64,000 nucleotides of DNA from Anthonomus grandis grandis (lineage: Eukaryota > Arthropoda > Insecta > Coleoptera > Curculionidae), in the NCBI RefSeq assembly GCF_022605725.1, contig NC_065553.1, forward strand, positions 9,734,001-9,798,000, written 5' to 3'. The position numbers and the translations under genes are program-made. Under the pieces are notes generated by a model, which did not search any database, was not told the DNA's origin, and was given only the letters and a program-made list of their open reading frames with translations. Shown here piece by piece: positions 25,701 to 37,234 of the stretch (position 1 is the first letter of the stretch; each line of letters begins with the position of its first letter).

Positions 25701-26429
25701 CCGGTATCCTTTTATAGTTGCCGGGTTACAGCATAATATTACATTACAAGGCTTTTATTTACTTGACTGACTGTTGAATTAGGTAGAATAGAGTTGTTGC
25801 CAGAGAGAATATATTGTTAGGAGATGTCTTGTTTTATCTTGTCATGTTTTATACTTGTATTTCCTTGCTTTCTTCTAAAGTAAGTTTTTTTTCACATTTT
25901 TTATTAACATATTTCTTTAATCTGGATGTTCTGTTGTTGTAGCTAAAATATTATTCCATTTTTGGACAATACTGCATAACTTAAATGGGTAACATACACA
26001 TTTTTATAATAAATTGCAAAATTTATCATCAATCATAATGCACTATAATGAAATAAAAGAACGTATTTAATTTTATTTAAATAGAATGTTTGAATCTAAA
26101 CAAATGCTGCCTTTTGTATGACTTTTATATATTTTCTTATTTTTGTTGCGATTTTATATTTTTATATTAAAATAATAAAATATAGAGTGGAAAATACCTA
26201 GTATGCTTTATTTCATTAATTAGAATAATATTTGTTGTAGGTAGATTTCACAAAAATGAATAAAATGGCGAAAAAAGTGGCTCGTCTTCATTATTTATTA
26301 TTTCATGTTTACTTCCACAAATGTAGTCTAAATATTTTACTTATATGCTGTAACATAGTTCTCGGCATAAACCACCCAAAAGTAGAGCTTTGCACAAACT
26401 TACTTGAAAATCAGTAAGCATCTAAGTAT
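22710..26429. other. Non-coding stretch with a GC-richer island and a possible retroelement 3' tail
   Basis: The island at 23270-23520 is CpG-richer and contains GGAAATTACC and ACTTCCGG, but no gene. At 24235-24296 the sequence runs into GTCAATAAATAAATAAATT, a tail typical of plus-strand insect non-LTR elements; no coding part is visible upstream of it. A second CpG-richer patch is at 25100-25210. The 64-aa frame at 25523-25717 is unassigned. Confidence 0.4.
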
Positions 26430-26650
26430 TAGCAGAAAATGTGTTGGTGTCTTTATTGACTTAACCAAGACATTTGATAAAATATCGCATAAAAAAACTT
26501 ATAATTATTATGAAGTAAATGAATTTGAATATTTTGCATCAAGGATTGTTTATATAACATATGCTAAAGTCTTAAAATAAACATTATATTAAGAAAAGAG
26601 ACACTAATACAAATTAGAGTACCATATAGCTTATTTTCTTGAAATTAGAA
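26430..26650 (+). pseudogene. Non-LTR retrotransposon reverse transcriptase fragment
   Basis: One frame gives KCVGVFIDLTKTFDKISHKK, the RT motif A in which the first catalytic aspartate sits (F-x-D-L-T-K-A-F-D-x-I-x-H). Further along, IQIRVPYSLFS resembles the start of motif B (x-x-G-V-P-Q-G-S), with the critical residues changed. Only about 70 residues of a protein near 900 long remain, so it is a dead, 5'- and 3'-truncated Jockey/CR1-type piece. Confidence 0.7.
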
Positions 26651-27039
26651 ATATGACATATTAAAATAATTATTAAGGTAACAATTAAAATTAAAAGAAT
26701 CTGATTTAATTATATAGTAACAAAATGTCTTGAAATACATATTGTTCAAGATCGCGAAATAAATTATATATTGAATATAACAAACTTAAAAGCTTAAATA
26801 ATTTTCTATCATAGAAACATTTTTAAATATTAATGAATTATTATCATTTTTAAATCCTCGCTTAAGTAAACTTTGAGTTAAATTTAGATATGGGGAGTAT
26901 TATAAAAATTGATGTTTATATAAACTGTAATATAGGGTGAGTTTTTTAATATATTATAATGCGATTTGTCAAGAACGGCTTCAAATTTTTTTGACACATT
27001 TTATAATATTATTAACATTTGTTTCTTTATCCACCTAAG

Positions 27040-28036
27040 ATAGAGGTGTGCAGAAAAAATTATAGGGCGGCTGCAGTATTATGGGTAGAGAGGTTTCTGA
27101 ATATTCCAAAATCAAATATCAATATTAAAATCCTTTAAACGATTAGAAACCAGACGTATGACTAGTAATCTAAAAACCAAACCATGAGATCGGATTAAAA
27201 GTCAAACAAATAAAAATAAGGCAGTTGATGTTTTAGGAGGGGTAGCTATTAATCCTGAAACAAGTACCAAGCTGTTTGCTCTAGATGCTGTAATTAATCA
27301 AACGTCAATTATAGGCATTAAAGCAATTCTGTATAGGTACAAGTTTCTTCCTTACCTCATTACACTTCATTAAGAGCTCTTTGAATATGACTTTGAGAAT
27401 CTTATTAATTTCAACTCTTGATTTTCAAGAAAAATACGTGAAAAAATGAATATTTTTGAGAAACGTTATTTTCCTCTGATGAAGCTTCTTTAAATAATTG
27501 TGAGCAGGTAAGATTTAGTTTATTTCAATATTTTTTAGAAGATAAACCATACGCATTACTGGGCGGCTAATAAATCTTCACTGGATGAGAATTGTACCAA
27601 ATCAACATCTCTAGTCTATTGACGTATATTGTACTATTTTGGAGGAATGAGTTCTTGCCCGGCATTTTCTCCAAGATTATTTAATTAGATAGATGTATTC
27701 ACATTTTTTAATAAATCAGTTAAATATAAATCCTGATGTACGGTTTCGCAGAACGAAGCTTTACCCCATTATATCACACAGGCACAGGTAATTATTTAAA
27801 TGAAATTTTTGAAAACAGGTGGATTAATCTAGCTGGTCGTGTCAACTGACCTGCTCGTTCGCCAGATTCGACCTCCCTTGATTTTTTATAGGGTTTTATA
27901 TGGGACCAAGTAATGGATACTGCACCTACGACTTGAGATGACATGAAAAACAGAATGCGTTCTGCTTGTGCGGTTACAAAACTCATTTCACGAAAGAATA
28001 AGAAAGTATTTGGAAGTCTAACGTGGTCATTTTGAA
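27040..28036 (+). pseudogene. Nearly full-length but disrupted Tc1/mariner-superfamily transposase
   Basis: Conserved blocks occur in the right order across about 1 kb, in different frames. First is an N-terminal segment CAEKNYRAAAVLWVERF (helix-turn-helix side). Next come VLGGVAINPETSTK, then IIGIKAILYRYKFLPYLITLH, the linker before the catalytic core. HYWAANKSSLDEN is in the core after the first aspartate. The last block is ARSPDSTSLDFFLWGFI, the W-P-A-R-S-P-D-L-x-P-L-D-F-F-L-W-G motif, followed by TT-DDMKNRMRSACAVT in the C-terminal helices. At least several frameshifts and stops separate these, so no enzyme can be made. Length before decay would have been about 330 residues, normal for this group. 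TIRs could not be identified with confidence. Confidence 0.85.
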
Positions 28037-29420
28037 TAGCTTCTTAACCATAATGCTGATGCCAAGAAACGTCAAAAGAAAATTTGCAGCCTTTTTGACA
28101 TATCGCAACACTTTAAAAAATTCAATGTGTATAATATCCATAAGCATATTATAGAAACTATAGGTATATAAAAAAATAAATTTTATTCCTAGTGAACAAC
28201 AATTTATTATTAATTAACAATAATTTTTAGAACAAATCATCGGAATAAGAACTTAATACATGACAACAATTTGTTTATAGGTTCATTTTCGTATAATCAT
28301 ATTAAAAATAGTTTAATTTTTTGTTTGTTTTTCAAATATTTGAAAGTAATAAATTAATTCCATAATTTTTTATTAAAATTGAAATTTAAAAATTTTTTCA
28401 AAAACCTGTAAGAGATTATTGAAATGTTTTATAATAAGCACAAGAGCCTTTAATAAAATTATCTATTTAAATTGAATTTTTGTTTATTTGTACTTTGCAT
28501 TGTAAAGTCTTTTGATTGAAATTTATTTTAGTTTACTGTCGTTCTACTACTACTCTACTCTTACTACTCTAAACAATTGATTTAGTTTTAAAAATTAAAT
28601 TTTGAAAGTAATTAATATTTAAGTCAAATTATATAATTAAATAAATACATATACGCCTGGACTATATTTAAAAAACCTATGCAATTACTGAATATCGAAT
28701 TAGAATTCGAAAAATATATTTTCACCATTCCCTACAAACTTATACGCTACACTGAATTCTAAAGTATCTGTGTTCAAGGAGAGACACTTATAGTTTTATT
28801 TATTTTAAAAATATTTTTAGTAAATTCTCAGACAATAACCGTATTCTCTCTTTCGCAATTTTGTCGCATTAAGCCTCGACTTCTCGCAATCCATCCCCTA
28901 CAGCACAATAAAACCAATAAAAAAAATCCGGCTTTGCGACACCTTTTCAACTGAATGTCGCATTCCTGCATTCCGGCTACACCGGTTCGGTATTTCGGAA
29001 ATCCCGTTAATTTTAATTCTTCGCAGTATTACGAGGGCATATTTCACAAACCAGTGTTACCATGCTAGAAAATTAAAAATGCAGTTTCAAAAAATTACAT
29101 ATCTCCTAATGGTAATTAGGAGGTCTGTTTTATTTATAAAATAATTACCATGTTAATTAGAATTCTGAAATTTCAGTAGAAATTACTAATCGGTGATGTT
29201 TGAAATAATTAATAACTAGGATTATTAGCATGTTATGTCGAATTAGGAATAATTTTAGAGTGACAATTAAAAAACAGACAGAATTTTTGAAAAATAATCT
29301 TTTTTACGAGTAGATAAAAGCAATACGCCAAATCATAAAAATGTTCTGCAGCCCGACACCATTAAGTGAATTTATTAATCTAAGTTCTAAAAGACTTAAT
29401 AAAATAGCAATATATGTTAT
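28037..29420. other. Non-coding stretch with a GC-richer island
   Basis: AT-rich up to 28840, then a CpG-richer island at about 28840-29070 (includes CTACACCGGTTCGG). A small stem (CTCCTAAT / ATTAGGAG) sits at 29103-29122. No gene. Confidence 0.45.
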
Positions 29421-29666
29421 ATGAGGCTACAAGGGCCACTGACAGAGCTAGATCTATCAACATTGCTAGATCCTATATTTTTGAATGTTGTTGTGGATGT
29501 TGACACAATTTCTGCTACCGGTATAAGCGACCATAAGTTGGCATTTTGTAATATAAGCGTACCAAATTTAAAAGGTGTCAAGAAAATAATACTATTCCGC
29601 AGTTACAAAAATTTTAATGAAACCTTTTTAAAATGGAGCTTTTACAAGTACACTGGGATAACATAA
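29421..29666 (+). pseudogene. Endonuclease (EEP-type) C-terminal piece of the retrotransposon
   Basis: The 81-aa frame contains STLLDPIFLN, then DVDTISATGISDHKLAFCN. S-T-L-L-D-x-I and the S-D-H-x-x-x-x-x catalytic phrase are the last conserved motifs of the apurinic-type endonuclease of non-LTR retrotransposons (D and H of SDH are metal/catalytic residues). The SDH is intact, but the preceding domain is missing. The linker VKKIILFRSYKNFNETFL follows as expected before the RT. Confidence 0.8.
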
Positions 29667-29819
29667 TTAGTCTTGATCGTGCAAAGGACTAATTTTTGAG
29701 TGTATTTGAAAAATCAAATAAAATGTGACCAAAAAACAGCTTTCTATAATACAAGTAAACTTAAGGATAGTTTGCATAAGATTATTCTTGTTTAGAAGCT
29801 CGAAATTGGGAGGACTGGA

Positions 29820-30480
29820 AAAAGCCTATTCTTCATACTTTCAGTTCATCAGTAAGGCCTTAGGTCTGGTCTAGTACTACTACTGCTCTTTTGAACATAA
29901 CTGACAACATAGTAAGGTCATTAGATGAAGACATCATGGTTCTTCTAGTCTCCTTGGACTAATCTAAGGCTTTTGATCTGATAGACCATGATTCACTGTG
30001 TCCTAAATTAAAATATTTGGGCTGTGATGAAATCTTTGTCTCCTTTTTTAGGTGCTATATAACAGATAGACAATAGAGCGTACAAATTGGTAACAAGTTT
30101 TTTTCTGTTAAGACTGTAATATCTGGTGTACCACAAAGGTCTAGAATTGGACCACTTTTGTTTCTTATACAGGTTTTGACATATTCCAGGTAATCACAAA
30201 TTCATATTTACCATACTATGAAAAATAATAAACAGGCTTTGCGTTATTTTGACCCCAATGAACCAGCAGAAGCTGAAGCATCTCTTAATGAGGAGCTTAA
30301 ATTTATAAATTATGACTTAAGTAAATAATTTAAAAATAAATCCTGATGAAACAGAGGCAACTCGACTTGACGCAAAAAAAAATTTAAAAAATTACTAGAA
30401 GATAGGTTGCACTTGAAACTAGGTGATACAAATTTGGGATTTTCTACAAATGCGAAGAACTTAGTGAAGATGTGAAGATG
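29820..30480 (+). pseudogene. Reverse transcriptase remnant of the same retrotransposon
   Basis: Motif A is seen as SKAFDLIDHDSLCPKLKYLG, then SFFRCYITDR and VQIGNKFFSVKTVISGVPQR, i.e. motif B with the final G-S altered to R-S. GPLLFLI follows, and then the sequence skips; the catalytic Y-A-D-D box is not visible, probably deleted near 30180. The later thumb part is seen as NEELKFINYDLSK and LEDRLHLKLGDTNLGFSTNAKNL. Stop codons interrupt motif A and several other places. Confidence 0.8.
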
Positions 30481-32579
30481 TTACTTAAAAAAAGTTATGT
30501 GAAAAAGAAAGTTCTCTGTGCTAACAGATTTATTTTATATTTTACAATTAGAAAAAAACTCTGAATTATGAATTATGTAAACTTTTCACTTTGTCTTTGA
30601 TATGCAATAGGAATGGTTATGTGTAAGAGTAGCCTAAGGGTAAACTTCGCCATTTGTATTCTTTATTATTTATGTATTATATAAACAGCTTTATATCTTT
30701 GTAATGTATATGCATGATTAATAAAAGACGATCTATTATTAATAATATTATTATTTTTTAATAAATAATTGTAATAATTTATAAAAAAATAATATATATT
30801 AAAATAATTTTTTTATAAAATGTATTAAGGGTACTTCAATTACATCGTAATATGGAAGCAGTATATTCATCAGAATATTAAAGCTTCAAGACAATAATAT
30901 TTTTTTATTTATCTGCCTTAATTTGAATTCTTATTTAAGTGATCTTTATTATTAGCAGCAGTAATAGTTTTTCTACAAATTCCTCTTTATATAAATACGA
31001 AAGGTAAAAATTGAATCGATTTCTGTATCCTTAAGAAAGTGGGAAAAGCAAATAGAAAGCATGCTAAAAGCATACAATGAAATGATACACAGTAGATAAA
31101 AAAGTTTATGCAAACGTTAATGGCATTATTATAAGTTAAGTAGAAGACCTAAGATCCCGTACTAAAATATCAGATATTGTGGTATCTAACTATTAACATC
31201 GAATCAGAACTTTGGCATCAGAAAAAAATCAAAATAATGTATGGGTTTACGTTTTTATAGATCAAAAACATCAGTCATTATTCTACGGTATATTTATTAT
31301 CTATTAAGTGGTATTCCAAATTCCAGGTAGACTACTACGTTTACAAGATCTAAATTTCGAACACTCTATATAGGTAGAGTCTAGAAGGATATCCAGGACA
31401 GATATCAAAAAATAAAACCTTCCATCCTTGGAATTGCTGCAAAAATTTAAAGCTGTTAATTAGGTGTAAATCACATCATATATGTCTTTATGTTTAAATG
31501 AAAATACCCAAATTAAGATAATCTACAAAAAATATTCCAATTAAACTTCTTTTATACACCTGAGATAAATTAAAAGTTTTATTCTGTGGGAAAATATCTC
31601 ATTCCAAATTCTGGTTACAGCTTATCTGACATATATTTTCTTTCATTAACGATTTATCCGTCACGTAATATCTTCGGTCGTAAAGGGACAGATACGTATG
31701 GACAAGCGACAAGGAGGCGGTTAATAGCTTTTGGTCATCCCGACTTTTATGTATATGGACTGTAGGAGGGAATATGAAACGTTAGAAGGAGTTTTGCGAT
31801 AAGAATATCGCAAATGTGGCGGAATATATCGTTATCTGATTTCCAATTTTTTACTCCTTTAAATTGCACCTCCTAAAATATAAATATTAATTACAATTAA
31901 TTTTAATATGGCTTTACAGTATAATTTTTTCCTGTAACTAAATTTACAAAAAATCTGCTGAATAACGTCCCTTTCGCTAATATTCTCATTACATCGGAAC
32001 AAAAAAAGGCAAGGTTTTATGTGGCTGTTAAGCATAAAAGCTGCTTTTGCCGTTTCGAGGCACAATATCGGAATTATTTTGGGGTTTATTTGAAAGAAAA
32101 TGGGAGAGAGAATGCTCAGGCACAGAACCCTTATTTTTAGTCTGCCAATAATAAGCCCCAAGTCTTCCGGATAGAATAAATTATGCTTTCCAGATGTTTT
32201 CGAGGTGATTATCGTAAATTTTGAGAAAAAATAAACTTGTATGTTTTTGTAAATATTTTTTTTCTAAGTTTCTTATTTAATAAGCAATAAAGTATCAGGG
32301 ACCGAGTTTGATTCGATTTTGATAAGACGGCACAAAGCTTGATGATATTTTTATAATACATAACATATTGTACGTTAGAGATATTAAAATTTGATGAGAA
32401 AATAATGTTTGAATTTGATAACGAGAAACTTACTTTAGACGTACAATTTAAGCTTACAACTGTATATCAGAGAATTACATATACTAAGAAGATTCAAACA
32501 TGTTAAAGCTACTAAAAACAGTTGCTTAAACCCCACTCAGGGATAAAACCTTTAATTTATTTCAGGTTTAAACTAAATA

Positions 32580-32780
32580 ATTTACTTCGGTTTATCCCGT
32601 TAACGAAATCCATTCCAACAGGCGACTTTTCACGACACTCGACTCCCCAGCCTTCGGCCAATTAATATCGTTAATTAGCCGGCCTCCAGAGGCACGAGAA
32701 ACCATTAATTCCCAAAGGCGAAACACCAAACCTTAATGGGTAATGGGATTCCGACATTTAATAATAAATTTTCTTGAAAG
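32580..32780. promoter_or_regulatory. GC-richer island with clustered TAAT homeodomain-type sites
   Basis: In a CpG-richer setting the run GCCAATTAATATCGTTAATT (about 32657-32676), followed by AGCC, gives two ATTA/TAAT cores, with another at 32703-32709. Homeodomain proteins bind such cores. TAAT is frequent in AT-rich DNA, so the weight comes from its position inside a GC-richer block. Candidate enhancer, unproven. Confidence 0.3.
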
Positions 32781-33390
32781 AAGCCTGGGTGAGACTACCT
32801 TAAAATATATTTTTCGATTCACTAGAGTCTCAAATAATACAGTATGCTATTAGCCTTTCCTTTTTGGCAGTCTACAAAATAAATGTACTTAGTCTTTTAC
32901 TTAGCAAAACGACTACAAAGTTAGAGTTATTTATTTATTTTATTGGGTATTGAGTCACTAAAAAGGTCATACCCTCAATTATTGAAAAGACGAAGAAAAT
33001 AGATTTCCTCAATTTTAGAAAAGAAACCGATTTCAAAATTACCCAAATTAGTAGTAGCAAGCGCATTTATAATTTTCAATGAAGATAAATGCATAGCTAT
33101 TTATTCAGTTGATTCTAATAATACATGGATTCCTTTGCTAAAGAGAGAGGTAGAATAAAAATAATTGATAATTAGAAGCATATTTTATTCGTGTATTTTC
33201 TTATTAAATTATATTAGGAATACACCCTTTAATTTCTTAGAAAAAATACCCTTCGTATTTTCTTTGTTATTTTTTGAAACAGTTTATCAAAGACAAAGGT
33301 CAAATTACAATAAAAAAAATATTTGATAAATTGTAATAAAAATCAGCAAACAAGAACAAAAAAGAAAAGTATTTTTGTATATTTAACTTT

Positions 33391-33415
33391 GTTTTATTTT
33401 ATTTTATTTTATTTA
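33391..33415. repeat. (TTTTA)n pentamer microsatellite
   Basis: About five TTTTA/TTTAT units in a row. Confidence 0.85.
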
Positions 33416-35849
33416 CCTTGATAATGGTAGTAGATTTAGCTACCGAAATAGTGGTTAAAATTACGTTTTTTTATTTAATAAAAAGGTTTTTGGTTCTTTT
33501 TAATTTCAATAAAAAAACATATGAATTAATGCAGTATCTCCTTTTAACTTGTTACTGAGCTGAATATTATTTATTGTTTTAGTAATTAAAATTATCTAAT
33601 TTTGAGTTATTTTTTTATACAAAACTTACGCGATAAAGCAAAATGACAAGGTACAAAAAAATTATTAAATATTGTCATAAAGATATGTATAATTCAAATT
33701 GATGATGAACCAGAATTCCCAAATATATCAAATTCTAATGAATAAATATTGAAAACCTTTGTTTAAATTACAAATATTAGTTAAAATAGGTTTTTACTTT
33801 ATTTTCGTATGTTCTACCTTATATCTGATTTGTTTTAAATTTAAATTTTGAACATAGTAAAGGACTCTGAGTAATGTGGACAATTTTTTTCAAATTATGT
33901 ACATACGTTTATATGTTATAAAAATTACTAGTTAGATTCTAAGAAAGTGTTTGATAATATTTTAATACTTACTATACATGTATAATATAGTAAGGTAAGA
34001 ATGAATAAAATAAAGTCTTGACGGAATTTCCAGCGGTCTTAGTGTTTAATGTAAATTGACTCTCAATAAAAATAGCCAATGAATATAATAAATTATGCAA
34101 ATTTTTTTTAAAAATGAATAAATGTTTTTTTAATTATACAACAGAATAATCAGTTTACTACTCATAATATAACTGATTTGATAATATATATATTTAATTA
34201 GAAGTTTCATTCCAAGGTGTAGAAAGAAAGTGTTAAACCGAAAACTGTCAAACTAAGTTTATATATATTATGGAAGATAAACGTTCAGACGAAGAAGAAG
34301 TTTTAATTAAAAGTTTCCTGAACCATACGACGAAAAATATGAAAAAATATAATAAATCAATTAGAATTTAAGAGAAAAATAAAATCGTATAAGATTTTGT
34401 AGGACAAACGGTTGAAATGAGAGAAAAGAAGATGGCGGTAGGTTAATAAGTTTGATATATATGTAAAAAGCTATAAAAATTAAGATTTTACAGGAAGGAA
34501 GTTTTAGTTTACATTCAAAACATAGGTGGTAGTACTGAGAAGGAGCTAGGCACGAGTCTGACAGATAATAAAACAGTGTATAAATTTCAAGCTTTGCCAT
34601 AAAAACAACAAATAGAAAAATATTCAATAGTACATCATGTAAAACGTTGTTTCCAAACAATAAGAAAGTCGATTTCAGATTTTAATTAATTGGTTCTCTG
34701 ACGAATAAAAGTTTATCTTATTTTTCCTGTGGTATTAACAGTAATCTCTGTATTTATAGTCATAAATATTTTTTATTAATCATGGATTTTGATTAAATTA
34801 AACCCAATTATATGCAAACCAGCTATATGCAGGTATTAGTAGTATTGATTAATTAACGCTTACATACAACATTTGTAATTTTATTTTATAACATATGTTT
34901 AGGGCAATTTCTATGCATGTATTAGGATTTGATTTGTTTATAGAAAACATATTTTTCTTTTACTAAATATTAATAAAAACATCACGAACAGTTACTATGA
35001 ACAAACATCAATAATGAATACAACAATAATGAAAAAATATATTATAGTCTAGCAAACGACTCTGCTTCCTGGATACCATTATTATCTACACCTTGTATAA
35101 TCCTTCACCAGTTTCTCTAGGACTCTAAATAATGTTTCTTTCTTCGTTAAAATTTTATGCATTTTGTATCTGAATCCTATAAAAAGATATCTATAGGATA
35201 TTTTTCTTAAATATATATTATAATTAAATATATTATAATTAAATATTTAAATGTTGACAGCTTTAAAAGCAATTAATAAAGAAATAAAGAACTTCCAGTG
35301 CCATTAAAAACCATTCGTTTTTAACAAAGCATGTCATCCGTACACTAATTTGTTCCAATATCAAAAGATTAAAAAAATTAAAAAAACATATTGCAATTTT
35401 AAAACCTGTAATTGGAAAATGACGTGTGTTTTACATATAGTAGTTTAATTTCAAAACAAACCACCTTTATTAAGTTCTTAAAAAAAAGAAAAAAAAAACG
35501 TCAATCTAGATAGACAGAGCGACGTTTAATTTTATTATTTGGCTCTGATAATCACGTTCTCATCTCCAGCTAACCTCACTTTGATATGTTAAGTGGGAAC
35601 CCATCATTTAAATGTTTATTCTGTTTAAATGTCTGGCAATAATGAATATTTTATCGATATCATACTTTAGTATGTCAAATGGCTATCCTACAATGAAATA
35701 CATTCTTTTTAAGGGCATACAATCTACCACCCAATGGTGTATAGAAAATACACAGTAAGTACACAGTAAGTTTATAGACTTATAAAAAGTAAAACTGTAA
35801 ACAGGTTTTTAAAAATAAACAATTTAATCAGTTCACGGAATGTAATTTA

Positions 35850-36160
35850 TTAAGAGCTCAAAATATGCTCCATTATTCGCTAAACAATAATAAAGACTGC
35901 TTTGAAATTATTCACGAATATTGGCAAGTATCTATCCGCTAATATCTCTACATCCGCGAGTAATTGGATCCTTTAAATTATTAATATTTTCCGATGGGGT
36001 TTTTTAAATGCCTCCAAAGAAAAAAATCTGGTGGTGTTAAGTCTAGCGATCGTGCAGGCCATTCAATTGGGACAATCCACATCCCTAAAAATGTTCATTT
36101 AAACAACTCTCGAACTATCAAAGCGTAGTGCGGGAAAGCTGCATCTTTGAAATTATATTC
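35850..36160 (-). pseudogene. Transposase C-terminal half, Tc1/mariner superfamily
   Basis: The minus strand reads AAFPHYALIVRELFK, corresponding to the D-G-A-P-P-H-Y block after the second catalytic aspartate, then IEWPARSLDLTPPDFFLWRH, the variant of W-P-A-R-S-P-D-L-T-P-x-D-F-F-L-W-G that leads to the last catalytic residue. After a stop it continues to ILANIRE and FQSSLYYCLANNGAYFEL, the normal C-terminal tail. The aspartate-bearing core upstream is decayed beyond reading. Several in-frame stops show it is dead. Possible outer terminus: GGGTGGTTCATTTT at about 36446-36459. Confidence 0.8.
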
Positions 36161-37220
36161 GTTTAGTATCCCAACACCCACTTCATCCATACAAAAATAT
36201 TTTGACTTAATAAAACAAGCATTTTTACTGGTAAATTGTTTCAACTTGCGTCAATTTTTTTAGCGGAGTAAGATGGAAAATTGTTAATATTGAAATTTAA
36301 AAATTATGTGTGACACTATGAGGCAACCATTTGACCTGCCAAAGCTTAAGTTGATAACACGTCCTTCATTACTACACATGTCCTGCATTACTACATTTTT
36401 ACATTTTTATATTTTTGCTAAATTAATGTTTTTTTTTAGTTATTAAGGGTGGTTCATTTTGAAATGTAAACGCTGTATAAAAGAAAGTAAAATAATTAGT
36501 CTATTTATTATATTAACCTATTTATTTCAAACAAATAAAGACAAAAAGACAAGCTAAAGAAACAATTATAAGTTAAATATTATTTTTTTTACCAGCCTAT
36601 ATCTAAAAAAGTTTAATTATCCTCTTTAAATTATAACTTTATTGGCCAATAAGGTTTAATGCTACATTATGAAAATAATCCTTTGTATAAACTAATTATT
36701 GTCGTGTTTCCTGACTCGCACCTTAGCATTCAACCGACGTCTTATCGCCCGTATTTAAATCTCCCCTCTTAATAGTCGTTTCCAATTTTCACCAAAATTC
36801 CAAGACAAGTAAATCAAAAGGCGAAGGCTGGGGAGGTCTTGAAAATGACATTCGAGAAGACAATAACTTCGTTAGAGGATTAGCATAATAAGGCTTCTCT
36901 TTTATTAATAGGGAAAGGGCGTGTTGTAATGACACTTTGGGTTGGACGCTATAATCGAAATAAATTATCCTACGGATTTCTTTTTTCTTGTTTCCCTAGA
37001 TTTAAATAAAATATTCAATTATGTGGTATTATAATTTTGACGTTAAAGCGGCCCCTTTAGTTATAAAAAATGAAAAATAAACTCCTTATCCCTTCTTTCA
37101 GTGGGATACTTCAAAAACAATAAATTTCCTAATACCACTACGACTTTTTTTATAGAACTCCACATTTCATTTCTATACCCTTTGGGATTATCTCCTGCTC
37201 ATACAAAGGGCTCGCGAGGC

Positions 37221-37234
37221 GCACCCTCTGGTGG
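37221..37234 (-). promoter_or_regulatory. CTCF-like core motif
   Basis: The minus strand reads CCACCAGAGGGTGC, which agrees with the CTCF core (CCASYAGRKGGCRS) at 13 of 14 positions; the sole difference is T for C at position 12. The site is inside a CpG-richer island. CTCF is conserved between insects and vertebrates, so a boundary or architectural role is possible, but a single match could be chance. Confidence 0.35.

Larger units (their letters stand above)
29421..30760 (+). mobile_element. Internally deleted non-LTR retrotransposon with 3' tail
   Basis: Reading along the plus strand, the segment holds the end of an endonuclease domain (29421-29666), a reverse transcriptase remnant (about 29820-30480), a 3' untranslated part and a tail ending TAATAAAAGACGATCTATTA at 30719-30738 followed by ATT repeats. 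This order is that of a Jockey/CR1-type element lacking its 5' part. Frameshifts and stops are present throughout. Confidence 0.75.
30761..35849. other. Long AT-rich non-coding stretch with regulatory-looking islands
   Basis: No gene recognised. The low-complexity AT run at 30720-30825 follows the retroelement tail. A CpG-richer patch lies at 31640-31850, and the TAAT-rich island at 32580-32780 is listed separately. The minus frames 31859-32161 (100 aa) and 34361-34660 (99 aa) are hydrophobic, AT-driven and unassigned. A (TTTTA)n run is at 33391-33415; a 13-bp unit is repeated at 35214-35246; TACACAGTAAG is doubled at about 35750-35770. Confidence 0.4.

Noticed and set aside
28050..28075. CTGATGCC..GAAACGTC as a hammerhead core
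   Set aside because: The core reads CTGATGC, not CTGANGA, and there is no room for helix II.
29103..29122. 8-bp stem CTCCTAAT/ATTAGGAG
   Set aside because: Too short to be notable in AT-rich DNA.
31859..32161. 100-aa minus frame
   Set aside because: No domain recognised; AT-driven hydrophobic residues and no exon signals.
34361..34660. 99-aa hydrophobic minus frame
   Set aside because: Composition follows AT-rich DNA; no domain, splice or start context.
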